From Myoxocephalus aenaeus (lineage: Eukaryota; Chordata; Actinopteri; Perciformes; Cottidae): a DNA stretch of 64,000 nt. Both the position numbers and the translations under genes were made by a program. Below, one piece after another: positions 32,351-46,600 of this stretch (position 1 is its first letter; every line of letters begins with the position of its first letter). The notes below the pieces were generated by a model. The model had not been told where the DNA came from. It ran no database searches and was given only the letters and a program-made list of their open reading frames with translations. Location of the stretch: NCBI GenBank assembly GCA_038501785.1, contig JBAMJR010000001.1:457001-521000 (forward strand), in the 5' to 3' direction.

Positions 32351-34559
32351 TTTGTGAATTAGGGGAATGTTTCTCAGTGTAGCAAAACGTGTTGATGAAC
32401 CGGAATTATTCAATTGTAATCGGTGACACCGATATGCAATAACGAGTCTACTGGTCTGAAGTGCACTGGTTCCACTCAGTGTCTAATAATATTCTTGTCA
32501 CATATTAGTTGGCGACATTTTAATCTTTCACATAGCTAAAAAATGTCAAATTTTTTGGAAGATCATCTGCTTGCAAACAAAGAATCTCCCACCGATACTT
32601 CACTGTCTCATTATTTAATAAAAGTGTACCTAATTAGAATTTGAATTAAAGATCAAATGGGACATGAAAGTCCTAGTTAGGAAAGTTAGTTTGAAGGTAT
32701 TTAGGAAAATCAAGTTTTCTTTCCCCTGCATATACTGCAATATGATTTGTTTGGTATATCGGTCTGCTGAAGAGACAATGCTTATACTCAGTACTTAAAG
32801 ATGTTGTGTTTAATACCTTCATATTAACTCTTAAAATGCCACGCAGGCGTGCACTGTAAAGCCAAGATTACCATTGTAAAACTAATTGAGCATGAAGCCT
32901 GCCCTTAGATGGAAACAAGTATGTGGAGATGTGGCTTTAGCATATTTAGCATGTGATTTGGCTTCGTCATATTTTCGTCATAAGGCCGTGAGAAAGCTGA
33001 CAGCAGCTTAGGCTTGAAGCTCTTCATCACTGATCATCACTTACCCATCAGCACTGTTGTTAATTAAAGGACATCAATATTAATAATTGTAAAACAAAAT
33101 ATCTACGTACAGGCTAACTATCTACATATCAAATTTGCAGAATAAAATATAATTATTGATTCATAATAAACATTTTTGTTGTATATATAATGTTTCATAC
33201 TATGTGTTTCTCCTGACTCTTAAAGCCATCGCACACTTCCACCCTCGCTTGGTATCATGATGAGGCCTATCAACGCCTCTGAGATGTAAAACACGGCCTC
33301 TCCAGGCTCATTGTTACATTATAATTTCACAAATGATTTGACCTAATTATTAAGAGGAGGTGCCAGTCTGCTGTTGTGATTGGCTGAGACATGTTTGCGG
33401 CTGTAAAACACCCACCAACGGCACACCTGTGACCTTATCCCATGAGTTTCAATGCAACGTATGCTGATGGAAAACAGCCACTCATGCAGGTAATTATACA
33501 CTCCTATTTGTGTTGGCTAGCAACTGCAGTGTTTTGTTGAACAACAGCCTATTGTTCAATTGTTTTGCTTATGATCACAGCCTATTATTCTGTTTAATTA
33601 ATACAAACGTATAATGATGTGAATTTCAACCGCACTTTCAGTGTTTTACAGATCTTTCACAGCTTGTTTTCAACTCTGCTGTCGTATAACATATAAGTTA
33701 AAATCAAAATTAGGAATGAATTATCTTTGTTTGTAATTGTCATTGAGTATGAGATATTAAATCAAGACATGTTGGACTGCTTTCTTTGTAACTTGCTCTT
33801 CTGAATGAGATAATAAATTCTGTGGGAAAGAAAAGCAGTCGATCTGTGAGAGAAAACTAGTGTTTAAAAAAAAAAGGGAGAAGCTGCAATGGAACTTGCG
33901 TGGGAGAGACAGAATGCCGTTTGAAGTGAAGACAAAAGGTGAAAGTGATTTTCTAACTTTTCCTTCCTCGTGCAATGTCCTCCACGCCCACAAGGGAGAG
34001 TTGTTAGTCAACAGATGAACCGAGCATTTGCATATTGTTATAGTTCACATGCTGTGCTTATGACTGAAGCTTCAATGTTCAAAGTTCATTTGACCACTTT
34101 CCCATTCTCATTTTAATTAACTTGAGACCAGTCAAATGAATTAATGATCTTTTAATGCACTTTGTCATAAGGAGGCATTTATAACACACACATGTGACAT
34201 CAACAAGTATGCACTGAAAATACATAATGAACAGCCATATATATATATAGCAATAGGGGTTAATGGTTATGAGAGGATTATTTATGAAACATAATGGAGG
34301 CAATATAAAACGGAAGTATGTAAAACTCCTGAACATTGAGTCTTTTGGGAAAAACACAAAGAAGTGATAACTGAACACATTCAGTCACACCACTAGCTAT
34401 AGACATTATTGCAAACTGCTTTTACTATTAATATTTGTTTTGACCAGCATTTTTCATCCTTGAAACCCAATCAATAACGGAGAATAACTATCTTCCTCTC
34501 CCCTTCTTGCTCTCTTTCTTCCAAACGGGAGAGAGAGATAGAGAAAGTCAAGTGCCATA

Positions 34560-35280
34560 AAAATAAAAAGGTCTTGCCGAAGGCACTTACTCTGCAATCT
34601 CCTGAAAATTGTGTCTTAGCTCAGCTAGTCCACTCAAGTCACATTGGAGGATGGGATCCAAATCAAAGCCAGAATCGCAAAGCCCTGCAGTCATTAGAAA
34701 GATAGGGGAGTGAAGAACACATAATAATGATCCATTATCTTTCTTCCCTTGCATATTCTCAAGATCTGCCTCTTATGGTAAGATAAATCAGCTTATGGCA
34801 GGACGGAAACCGAGAGCATAAGCGCACATTCCTCCTCCCCTGCTTTTCTGCTTTTCTTATTCACGTGGAGGATCCACCAATTGCATGTAAATCAACACTA
34901 TTATGGTGGAGACATTTGCTGAAACATTCTTAGGCCCTAATGTTGTGCCTGTCCGCCTCGATGATCAGAACAACTGACATGCTTTATCAAGGGACGGCGT
35001 GCTTTCCGTGAGCGCCGTGCATGGTGATTATCATTACAATAACAACGACAACATTCATCTTTTTTGAGGCGAGGGTTCATTTGCTCTGCGGCGCTCCAAT
35101 ACTAGAAAAGGTAGCAGGCAGAAGTGATCCTCGCTTGGCCGCTGGAGCCGTCTCTGTCTGTCTTTGTGCTGCTTTGCTTTCTCTGGTTCTAATTTAGTTG
35201 TCCTAATCATGAAAGCATCAGCGAGCATGCTGTTGCAGAGTAAACCAAGAGGTGAAACGTGCCCCTAAAAATTCCATTTT
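34560..35280. promoter_or_regulatory. Candidate conserved non-coding block
   Basis: High-complexity, microsatellite-free sequence with several homeodomain-type TAAT/ATTA cores (for example TCTAATTTAGTTGTCCTAAT near 35188) and no coding signal. Regulatory nature is inference. Confidence 0.25.
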
Positions 35281-35497
35281 CACTCAAGTGGACCAACACA
35301 ACAAGGAACATGCAGCAGACAGAGACCGACTTCTCAGCTGCCAGATCAAATGGCACAGAGGCTGATTATTAGAGACAGGCAACAAACAACCCCGCTGATA
35401 TGTGTTGTTGTAGTGGTCGTCCCTGCAAGCACGCAAGGTGAGCTACACTTTGACATGTGTGGATCAACTTTGAGTGCTTATCTTTTGAACTTTCATC

Positions 35498-35502
<5 letters not shown>

Positions 35503-35548
<46 letters not shown>
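35503..35548 (+). repeat. (CA)n microsatellite
   Basis: About 23 CA units. Confidence 0.95.
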
Positions 35549-35552
<4 letters not shown>

Positions 35553-36524
35553 GTGTGTCAGATCGGTTTTTACCAGCGTATGAACGAGGACAGGTTATAT
35601 TTTGTGTGTGTTTTGAGCCCATACCTTTTGGGCCACGGGGTCAAACTGTCTACATAGTCTCCGCCATTACATTCCCCATCTAAGCTGGCAGACCCTCTGA
35701 CAGCACATGATTTGAGTCATCAGTCTCTATTTCGACGCAGCAGATGTTTCCCCGTGTCAGCAGGCCCCCTGACGAAGCAAGATGGAGAACCCTCCTCTTT
35801 TAAAGTGTTGCACATGAGTCTCCCTTCTCCCCTTTCCTTCCCTCTGCCTACACCATCCTTCGGGGATCCCATGGGACGCCGTACCTTGTCCAATCCTGAT
35901 GGTGGGAAAACATATTTTAATCGATGCCTGTGTTCTGAACCCAAATGAAAAAATACGCTTGAGTGACACACAAGAACAAAAGGCAGTTAGTTACAGTATA
36001 GTGTTTTTGTGGTTGGCTTGATGACTCATTTTTCATGAAACATGGACTGCAAGGCCTCTGAAAGCCCAGTAAAAGACACTAATGGAAGGTGATTAATAGG
36101 CAACTCGGATAAATGATTGCTATGATACTGGTATCATCACTGATGTGACTGAAATGGTCATTACGCATCGTTTATTCCCTTTTCTTAATAAATAAGAAGT
36201 GCAAAATACAGCAGAAATCATGTTTTTCATATATTCTAATTGATATATAGCTGGTGTGGAAATATTGTGTTTTGCTGAGAATTAATTGATGTTAAATCTG
36301 CCTTGATATTAATTAGAAAACAGATTTATAAATGTAGGCTAAATAACTAACAGAGCTGCTTGTTAAAGTTTTTAATTAAAACATATTTAGATCCAGAATA
36401 ATATTCAGAATCAGTTTATTTATATTTTACTGTGGGCTAAGCATAGTGTGTGACATTTTTGACAGAAACAACCGAAAGAAAGAAAACTGGTAAAACACTT
36501 TCAAATAAGGCATAAATAAAGAAG

Positions 36525-36530
<6 letters not shown>

Positions 36531-36589
<59 letters not shown>
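36531..36589 (+). repeat. (CT)n microsatellite
   Basis: About 29 CT units. Confidence 0.95.
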
Positions 36590-36592
<3 letters not shown>

Positions 36593-37671
36593 TTTAATGA
36601 TCAGCGGGGAAATATTCATTTTAGCTTAGCTCTGTCATTTTTACTCTCATCACTACATGATTACATTTTAGTTTTGCGGTGTTAAACTTCGTCAAATATT
36701 TTAGATAACGCTTTTACAAGATTCAAAATACATTCAGGAAATATTTAGCAATAGACATTTAGGCAGGACGTATAATAATCAATTACACTAAAAACGTAAT
36801 CAACAACATTTCCAAATTTGTTTTTTATTAAACCATGCGGGAATAAACGTCACAATTAAGAATAAAATAATACTAAAATAGGTAGGCTTTTAAAAATAGC
36901 GTTATAAATCCTGTTCATAAATAATCCACTCTTCACAACGGATTTATTTTCCATTTAAAAAAAGAGATCATTGTAATATTCTGTTGTCAAACAGGAGAAA
37001 CTGCTGGACACGAGTGTGATGTCTGAAGCGCTAATTAGGGCTGACATGTTTTCAAACTCCCCTCAGGAGAGACCTGCAGAAACAGTTTCAAAGAAAAAGC
37101 ATCCTCACATGTCCCATGTCATATTTCCTCCCCTCGCCGGCAAACGAGTCGGGGTGAAAGAAAATTGCAGGGGTCATTAGACCAAAAAAAAGAAAAGAAA
37201 AGAAAGAGTGTCACAGTTTTCTTTGGGCATTCTTTGAACCGCGCGAGGGGATGTTATTCTATCAATTTTAGGCTACTTGATAGACCCAATTAGGCTATTA
37301 GGCTTTTCCTCCTGAAACGGATTTGTGCTAAAATGCCTTTGATTCCTGACATCAAAGTTGACTCAAACAACAGTTTGTTGGGGGTATTTGACAAAATGCG
37401 TAGTCTAAGACGGAGGATAATAGCATAGTGTATACATGTCTAATAATTCAAATTAACAATAGACAAAACTATAAACAAATTGTGTGAAAGGTGGGAAACA
37501 TCTTTTTAAGTGGGAAAACAAGGAATCATATACATCGGCTTGTAAACGGATCCCACAAAGTGAGAGCACTCCTGGCACTGAAGATGAAATCGCATTGAAA
37601 AGATTTCGTCCACCACTGCATGGCGCTAGGGAACTACTGGACACAGCACCGAGACCTATAGTTTGTATATG

Positions 37672-37674
<3 letters not shown>

Positions 37675-37767
<93 letters not shown>
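37675..37767. repeat. (TTA)n next to (ATA)n, inverted pair
   Basis: About 18 TTA units (37675-37728) are followed after a few bases by about 12 ATA units (37732-37767). The two arms are complementary and could fold into a stem of roughly 36 base pairs. Confidence 0.95.
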
Positions 37768-37768
<1 letters not shown>

Positions 37769-38418
37769 AATTAGAAAAGGGGCCAACACATTTAAAAATA
37801 TAGAATTCGACATAATATAAAAAATTGATAATTGAGAAAACATGCCTTTATTTTCTTCTTTACTTTGACCTTAATTTAAAAGCATACCGATAATACTTAT
37901 ATTTATACCACAAAATTGTTTCTACGTGCAACACTTTTGCGAGTTGCATAGTAATAAGTAGGAAAAGTAGGTGATCTACTGTCATTTTTATTGTCTTTAT
38001 TTGAAAATATATTACCTTAATTTGTAAAACACCTATTTGTCACACCTATTACAAGCCATGCGTACAGTTTAAGATTAGGCTAAATATAAAAATGCATTTA
38101 CTGTATTTCAAATAATAATAATTAAAGTTTAATTAATAGTAAATAACGATTAAAAGCGGCGCGTTTGCAGCCGTACGCATGCAACAATCACTTCTGCATA
38201 TTCTGAGCTAAATGGGCTATAAACCAGGTTATTTTTGGTAAGCCTCTCAACCCATAAAAATGAAGTAAAGAAATCTGCTGTCCTGCAAACAGCTTTAGGT
38301 AGTAAACGGTTAGTTTAAATGTTCTTACTCTATTGGGTTCAGGCCTGCTGTCTGTCTGCTCCATGGCGTGCTGCCGTCATGGCGCTGCTGTAGCGTGATA
38401 TACTGTATGGCTGACATG

Positions 38419-38420
<2 letters not shown>

Positions 38421-38503
<83 letters not shown>

Positions 38504-38515
38504 ACGCACACACAC
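38421..38515 (+). repeat. (CA)n microsatellite with CG interruptions
   Basis: About 35 pure CA units, then a tail in which CA alternates with CG (cgcacacgcacgcacgcac). Confidence 0.95.
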
Positions 38516-38603
38516 CGGACAAAACACAAACATCAGATATACATAGAAAAGGAACCCATCTCAGCAGATTGGCGTCCCTTATTGCAGATACAGTGGTGTC
38601 TTC

Positions 38604-38605
<2 letters not shown>

Positions 38606-38674
<69 letters not shown>
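38606..38674 (+). repeat. (CT)n microsatellite
   Basis: About 34 CT units, 90 bases after the CA array. Confidence 0.95.
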
Positions 38675-38676
<2 letters not shown>

Positions 38677-40765
38677 CGCTGCTACTGCTGCTCTCTCCCT
38701 CAGAGAGCTGAGTATTATGGATCAGTAAGAGTTACACAAACAACCGGCCCGTTGACATCATCTGAAAGGCCCCCTTTGCGTGACGTTGTCTCTGTGTTGT
38801 CACAGTTATGAACGGAGCACTCGTTTCCAGTAAAAAATAACAATCACTGCAAAGCTATCAGAAGATCAGGTGTAACCTTCAGTTCAACTTTAGAAAGCAT
38901 AATAACTCCAGGTAAAAATACATGACAATAATGACAAAAACAAAACAAAACATGGAAGTCAATTGATACAACGGAAAGTTGGAACCTATAATTAATAATT
39001 AACCCAGAAAATATATAAAGGTCTTTGAAGAAACCAAACACACATAGTCCGGATTTAATTAAAATGTTTTATTGGAAATAATTAGGAATGAATTAAGGAA
39101 AACAAACTAATCATCATTCATTGTGTTACTGTATTAATATATTTGATCTTCTTCTAGAGAAGGGGGTCTTGTTCTTGATAATGACAATGAACAGACATAA
39201 ACCAGTTTATTCCAGCAAATACTAACATGTTTGGTAGAAGGGCAGTTAATGGAGACGTTTGAGATTAACAAGTGATAGACAAAATGTATACAGCGCAAAC
39301 GTTTCTGTGTGAGCTATTGCCTCTTTTTTTTTTTGCTGCTTTATTGTTTGAACTCCAACTATTTGCTAGTTAATTATAACAGATATGGCATGATCATTTT
39401 TAATAACTTTATTGCATTCAGAGAATATTTTGACTGGTGTAACACACTCTCCTGTCTAAACATGCTCTGCCTGTGATGGATGAATCATGTCCTAAACTAT
39501 TCAGGACGAATCTCGTGTTTCATTTAGTCTTAACAGATGCATGCATGTCATTGTAAAATGTATGCAAACAGTCAGCAGCTGACCATGTGATGCAATAAGA
39601 GTGCAAATGCAGAGTTTCTAAAATGTCACAGCGGCCGAGGTGTCTGGTGTTCGGCGTGACAGAGAAGCTTGCTGTTGCTTTCAGGATGCTCTGTCCACGT
39701 CTGTGTTAACTGATGAACAAGGTGATGAAATACCTGCGACAGGCAACACAGACACACACGTTTGTCACCATGACGAACAACCACGCACAGAACATACTGC
39801 AAGCATGTGTTTCCAGGCACACACACACACACATGCATACACACATACAAAGAAAACTCCCATGTTAATTGCTATAATCATGCATGTTTATTAACGTAGA
39901 GAAGAAGAACATAAATGTGCACAAACACACACCCAGTTGACCTTGTGGACAGAAAAGCAAACAAAGAAGCACATTAAACCTTACATAACAAGACTAATTC
40001 ATCCGTCAGCCTCTCAATTTCTCTCCCCTTATCTGACCCCAAATCAACCAATGCATCCTCAGCCCTCCACAAAGAACATTTTATCTCCTCTGTGTTTTTT
40101 CTTCAAGCTGCTGGGATCACGTCTGGGGACTGGAACCAGTGCCCCGCCTCCCATTCCCCCCATCAATAGGACAGCCTTGTTTGGGACTGTCAATCAGTCA
40201 GGAAAAAAGCGCTCCTTGTTCTGTCCGTTCTGCTCATATCATCACCCAACTCTTCCACTCCCCAAGAACTTCCACTCCCAAAAAGCGTCTCCAGATCTGA
40301 TTATCCTTGTGTTTCATCAGGTTGAGAGAACTGGCCGATGGCGTATTGGCATTTGACTTCTGATTTATCCTCTCTCTCCCTCTCAGCTGTAAATGGTGCT
40401 CTGCAGCTGGCAGCAATTCCATGAGAGGTATCCGTTTCATTAAATCCAATGCAAAGTATATTGGAGTTTTTCCATCTTGGCAATTTCTTTCGGCACTATA
40501 CCGATAAATGTCACCACTCTTCGGTACTGTTATCGTTCTATCAGAGTTTGTTTGTTTTACAGGAGAAAATAGCATTACCTCTCTTACCTCTGCGTCCTTA
40601 CTACAAAACACTGACATAAATAAGACAACCTTGTCAGAGCAACTATATTTTATATAATAATAATGATATAGCTGCTGTCATTTGATGCACAGATGTGATT
40701 GTTAGCATGCTCAAAGTAACAACGTTGCTACATTGTGACCTAAATTGCTACCTTATTTAAAGATA

Positions 40766-40796
<31 letters not shown>

Positions 40797-42340
40797 TTTA
40801 CCACCCCAAAATCCCCTCCTTTACCTGTGACACTGAAAGCCATCACTGGAAGGTATTGCTCCATTCTGACGCTATGGCCACGCTGATATGCCATCTTAGT
40901 GCCACACATCCGCACCGTTTCCATTAGCTGCCAAGAGGAGTAGATGAGTTCTTAGAAGATAAGAAGAAGACCTAAAGTGACAGCCAAATGGAAAGTCTTA
41001 GACACACTTAAAGACATGGACCACGTCACAAGAAAAGGGGGGGAAACAATCCTTCCACCTCCATCTGTGAAATTTCACTCTTTGTGTGCTTTTCTGTTTA
41101 AAAAAAAATCACATCTTTCAAAGTAATCCCTCTCGTTAACATTGTAAAGTTGTACATTTCTGGATGTACAATGGAGAAAACATCTTACCGCAGCCATTTG
41201 CGTTCACATGTATGTTTTATAGTGCACATTTCCACTTGGATTACATATTTTAATTGATCATTTGAAAGAATTTGTGAACTGGTAACAACAAATCTTCATA
41301 CCTATATACATATGTGTGCTGTATCTGCAAACCGGTCAATGTCCTTCAGCGTTCTCATACAATATCTGCTCCTGAATACTAAAGCATGATGCTTTATGGT
41401 TATGCTTTGGCAACTCATAGCCTTATTTTAAGGTTGGGAAAAAAATGTGCTCTTGTTTGAATATTGAAGAAGTTCACACTAATGTGTTGATGTTTTCAAA
41501 ATATAACCCAAACCACAATCTTTTCCTGACTCATAAAGAATAGTTCAACATTTTTGGAAATTCACGCGTTTGCTTCCTGAGTTTTCACCACGAGCTACAA
41601 AGCAAAAGGAAAGTTATTTTCAATTATTCTATCTTTTCCCCGGCGCTCCAATGACACGGTGAAGCATCACCATGTGTTTTTGTTTCACCATATGTGACAC
41701 AATGTCTTTCTTTTCCCAGCATCTTTTACGAGAAACCTTCACCTCCATCAGCCGTCGCACTGATCAAAGACACTGACATTACAAATCAATGTAGAACAAG
41801 GCACCTGCCACCGTGTGACGAAAGTGTATGCATCATGGTTGGTTCATGATTTGTTTATGTTAAAGTGTGCTCTGCATTTGTGTGTGTGTGTGTGTGTGTG
41901 TATGAGAGTTGTGCTTACTATACACACATATGATACACACGTACACACAGGCATTGTGTTTTCTGTGTTGCCCAAATTACATCTTCGCATTGTTGCAGCA
42001 GCTCAAGCCATGACACACATCCCTAGATTTCAGCTGATTTAAATGAATACACTTAAACAATGACCCATGACATGTGGTTTTGTATTTCTGAAGCTAGTAT
42101 GAGAGCAATGATAAGTAATGATAAATGTGTGTTGTTCTCATGGTAGAGGTCGTATACACTTGGCCTCCATTGCCCCGTAAATACTGACGCTGACTTCTCG
42201 GGTTGCCAACCTAAACAATTCATGACGATTTGGTATTGTGGTGCTCAGTGGTTACTTTTACCGCCAGACCCAACTAGCAGATTACATTTAAACTATAAAT
42301 ATCCCCTTAGCACTTAGCACAGGAATTACACTTTTCCATC
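38675..42340. other. Gene-free flank, middle part
   Basis: No coding gene recognised. Contains a short TA repeat (40761-40789) and a short GT repeat (41879-41900). The remainder is ordinary AT-rich to balanced unique sequence. Confidence 0.55.
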
Positions 42341-42344
42341 ACTC

Positions 42345-42985
42345 CAAATCCAAGTCCAAGTTCAAGTTTTTTGTCATATATTTGAAAAAGTACAGTTGTA
42401 CCTTCAAATGCAATGAAATGCATCGGCCTTGTTTTCTGATCCAACAACAAGAAGACATTCTACAATATTAAACAAATCCTTGTATTATTCAAAGTGCTTG
42501 CTGTTAAGTACTCTAACTGCCTCGGGGTAGAAACCTTTTTTTAGGGGCTCGTCCGAGCTCTGGTGTGGGAAGGAATGAGAACCGACCGTGTGCTGGTTGG
42601 CTGGTGTCCTCTCCACACTGCTTACGACCTTCCATTTGCAGCAGGAGGTTTTTACTGTCGTTTAATTTGAATTTTAAATGTTATATTTTTTAAGGCATTC
42701 CAGAAAGTATAGTCTCTGTTGTGCCTTTTTGACACAATGACACAACTGATGTTTAGAGACCAGGAGAGATCTGAATATTTACGACTCTGATGTTATCCCC
42801 AATTTCAACAGGGACAGGTTTGATTTAAACTGATGGCTGTACAGTCTGGCCATCATAAAATCAATTAAATTATCAATTATCTTCGTTGTCTTCCCTACAT
42901 TTAGGAAGAGACTGTTGTCTTGACACTATACAGATAGGTCCGTCACCTCCTTCCTATTGGTGAACTCATCGTTGTCATTTATCAG
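42345..42985 (-). mobile_element. Non-LTR retrotransposon (LINE) fragment, reverse-transcriptase end
   Basis: On the minus strand the sequence reads GLI-like LINDNDEFTNRKEVTDLSV, a stop, CQDNSLFLNVGKT, then further down SSDEPLKKGFYPEAV. This is the order seen after the FADD catalytic motif in teleost LINE ORF2 proteins (DETAYREEV..L..WC..NNL.LNV.KTKE, and the C-terminal F.PQAV..LN). It has stop codons and small frame breaks, so it is dead. The 3' tail toward 42345 carries AACTTGAACTTGGACTTGG, a typical short tail repeat. The catalytic FADD itself is not preserved. Confidence 0.75.
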
Positions 42986-43514
42986 TCAAATCACTGGACA
43001 GATGTATTTCACCGCTATGCACCAGGAACTAGTGTGGTTGATCTCCAATGCTATTGTTACCATTAGGTATTGGCATGACTATATCTGTCTTGATCGTCAC
43101 ACTATAGAGGAAGTAGAACATGAGGAAATGAGAGTGAAGAGCAGAATAAACGTGAACATAAAGGGGCTAAAAGCATTTTTTGTCCTTTTTTTCTGCCACT
43201 CCTTGTCTTCCTACTTAGGTCCTTGGGGAGATAATGATGGCCTTGCCTTTGTAAACATTATTTCTGGCGTAATGCAGCTTCCATCAGCTTATTTATGGCC
43301 TGAATTTTAATAATCTGAGAGCTAATATGCTTCAGAAAAAAAGGAAAACACATAGTAAAGCCTGAGTACAGCCAAACATTGCTTTTCTACCCCTTAGCAA
43401 GGAGACCACTCAACAGGAACATCAAACGCTTGCTCTCCCGTGCCTGGCCCACGTTAATTGTACATCTATTGTTCCCACATAGGTCCCTGGGAACCAAAGA
43501 AGGGGAAAATTGGC

Positions 43515-43518
<4 letters not shown>

Positions 43519-43555
<37 letters not shown>

Positions 43556-43556
43556 A

Positions 43557-43602
<46 letters not shown>
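43519..43602 (+). repeat. (GA)n microsatellite with AAAG/GGG interruptions
   Basis: Purine-only repeat of about 84 bases in two runs. Confidence 0.95.
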
Positions 43603-43604
<2 letters not shown>

Positions 43605-43609
43605 AATGA

Positions 43610-46600
43610 GTAATGAAGCTCAAGCTGGATAAATATGTTCTAAAACAATATCAGACTGACAAAGGTTTTGATGCCTTCCCCTGGGCTCTCTGGTGCCTGT
43701 ATCCCCATTACTCACCCTTCATAACAAAAGAGGCCTTATTGCAGCCTGCTCTGCACACACGTATGCACATACAGTAGTCGGTCCCGTAAGCCAGAGGGAA
43801 CTTCATTGACGGCATCTGATTTCCATCTCTGGACTTAAAATTATAGGGATACTTACAAATATCATCCAATAAAATACATTCAATACAACTGGATGGTAAT
43901 TTAGATTTGGGAGAGGCTGTTGCATTATGATCATCAAGATTAACCAATATTTTTAGTGTTTATCTTAACTTTTTGCAATTACAGTTAGACTTTTTTTTGC
44001 AAATAACATAATCGTTATATATTGTAAATTATTTCTGAACACTAACATATTATGTTTTGTCTATAAAAGAGCATAGTAAAAACTGTTGTCCACTTTAGTC
44101 ATACGTGTAATGAAGAGTATCCGAGCCATGGAGTCCTATGACAATGGAAAGATAATTGCTATGTACAAAAATGATATCCTCGACACAGGAGACATAATTC
44201 AGTGCTGTTCAGCTAAAGAGAAACATGAGGTGCCAAAAAAACTACCAAGCAAAAAAGACAAGCCAGTAAATACACAGCTGCTTGTCTCCATTCTGCTACG
44301 CTGGCTGTGAGCGAACAACCTAACAGGCAGTCAGCAACAAGACCAAGGTGACTGCAAGTTTAAAGGGCAGGGTTCAGAAAAGTAACTGACCCCGTCTTGC
44401 CTCACACACTCCCTAGCTGTACATATTTACGAGGTGTAATTTTTATGTGAGCGCCAGGCAACAACAGGTTTAAGAGGGCCAGTGTAACCTTCCTGGGGCC
44501 CGGGGTGACCTGCACCCCGGCTACAATAGTTTCCCTGGGCCACAATTAGGACCAGGGCTTCACTGAGTCACTCCAGCGTCATGCTTCCATGGAACCTCAT
44601 TCTGGCCCCAACTCTCCCTCTCTCCCACTTGCTATAGCTGGCTTTGAAACAGTCATAGCTGTCCTTCTCACTAGGCCAGCGAACAGTTTATACTTATAAT
44701 AAACCAAATGCCAGCGTTCAGCCTTGGACACTTTCCGTATCATATGGTAAGAATGAAAACGTAAAAAAAGAAAAGAAAGATGAGGAATAAAGAAGTGAAT
44801 CATCTTTACTCTCAAGTCGTTTTCCTGCACTTCTTTCACCCGCACATCTTTCCCTCTCCTGCTCTCACTGTCTCTTTCTCTATTTCCATCTCTCTGGCTT
44901 GCTGAGCTGTGACAGTTGCCGCAATACCCTGCGACACAGTGAATATGCAGCAGGGCTCACTGGCTCTGGCCACACAGACTTGTCAGCAGAGTTCACCATC
45001 AAACCCCAAACTACCAATTAACTCCTGAGCCCACCCCCACCTGCCTGAAGGCACAGTGACCTGCCCCCCTTCAGTCTGCTCCATTCCACACAGAATAAAC
45101 CCCACTGCCCCTCAACCCCACTATATACTCTCTAAACATGCCCCACGAGATGCCTCATGACTCCCTGACATAGCCTACAGATGTGCAGAGATATTCCTCC
45201 CCATCTGTGTGTTTCTGTCTGTCTGTCAGACCCCTGAACTTTACAAAAGAGGATAAAGTCAATTTGTCTGTGCTCGTTCCAGGCGGAGCCCAGTGTGGCT
45301 ATAACAACTTATCATGTGTAACAGAGAACGACATGCTGTCTTTGGCACCGAGGCTGAAGGAGGCCGGCAGTGTCCAGCACACACACAACTACAAAACAAT
45401 TCAGGTCCAGGTGGATTCAATACAGTTTATTATAGTTTGTGTACAAAAAGGTGTGAATTATTTGCCAAACTACTGGGCTGGAATGATCTCCTGTCCATCT
45501 TTACGTTGCAAGATGCTCATGCATACTTGATAATTGATTCCATAAGCAATACATACATGAATACATAATGTATTTGATGAGTTAAAAATAAAAATATAAT
45601 GTGAATAAACTGAGTTACTTCATTCAGTACAAGGATGTGTAACAGATAGTAGGGTTGTAGCCATTATTTCATTAAACCATTGTTTGTGTTTTACGCTTGG
45701 AACTAATAATTTACGATGGAATTTGTTGATGGACTGTAAACAACCCAACGTGAACGAAGAGGCGGATGCCTCTCACAGAGGTCGCACAAGGGAGGAGTTT
45801 GTCTTTCGGACAGAAATATCGTTCGCCGTAGGAAACAAACCTCCATGGTTAGGTTTTAGAAAAGATCAAATTTGAGTTTAGACAATCCCTTTCTGGCAGA
45901 AATCCCTGAAAGCAAACATCTCCCGTGTGCGACTTTCGAAGAACTTCGATGGACTCAAGAGCCTCTTCATGACAAGCAGCCAACGAGAGATTTTGTTCTA
46001 ACTACCTGCAAAATGCTATTTGTGTGTTTGCACCGATGAAGTATTTTCATTTGTTTTCATGCTACACTGAATAGTTTGTGGACGTGTTTTGTACTGTGTC
46101 CATTCGTAGTTCTCACGGCGTGACTAAGGCGTGGAAAGCATCAAAGACACAAGATGTCCCCAAGCAATAAACACCCGTTTCAAAGAACCGACCTGTGTCT
46201 GTGTTGACGTGCCGAGAACTACAGCGAGAACTCACCTTCTCAATGCCGGGAGGAGAGGCGACATGACTGCAGTGGATAACGGCGCAATGGAAATCCAGCG
46301 TATCAGATTAGCATAGCACAGGACGCAGTTTTAGCCTCACTGCAATGGGGATTAGACTGTGTTGAAAGCCAAGTTTTCAGGCCAATGCCAAGAAAGTGCT
46401 TTACCACAACCTCCCAATTAAAGTGGTGGGAGAAGTGGTTCAACTAAGGACTCAGGTCTGTTAAACTTGCTCATATTGTGCTCAGCCTCCATGTTTGGGG
46501 AGGATAAAGGTTTGAACACCAACATTACTCCATAAGCTCATGACATGGTTTAATAAAAGTTTTATAAAGGACATGAATTGAAATTAGGATTAGTTAAAAT

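Larger units (their letters stand above)
28711..35500. other. Gene-free flank, first part
   Basis: No coding gene or structural RNA recognised. Open frames are short and lack family resemblance. Complex unique blocks at about 29760-29990, 31740-32350 and 34560-35280 stand out from AT-rich surroundings and are the best places to look for conserved non-coding elements. Confidence 0.6.

Noticed and set aside
28720..35500. Search for TBX3, TBX5 or other neighbour exons
   Set aside because: No T-box domain or other conserved exon was seen on either strand in the desert.
42957..43310. 117-codon plus-strand open frame
   Set aside because: Its start overlaps the minus-strand LINE fragment and the remainder resembles nothing known.
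45700..46330. Possible LTR or DNA element with related GTAGTTCTC / GAGAACTAC segments
   Set aside because: The segments are short and I found no target duplication, termini or coding remnant.
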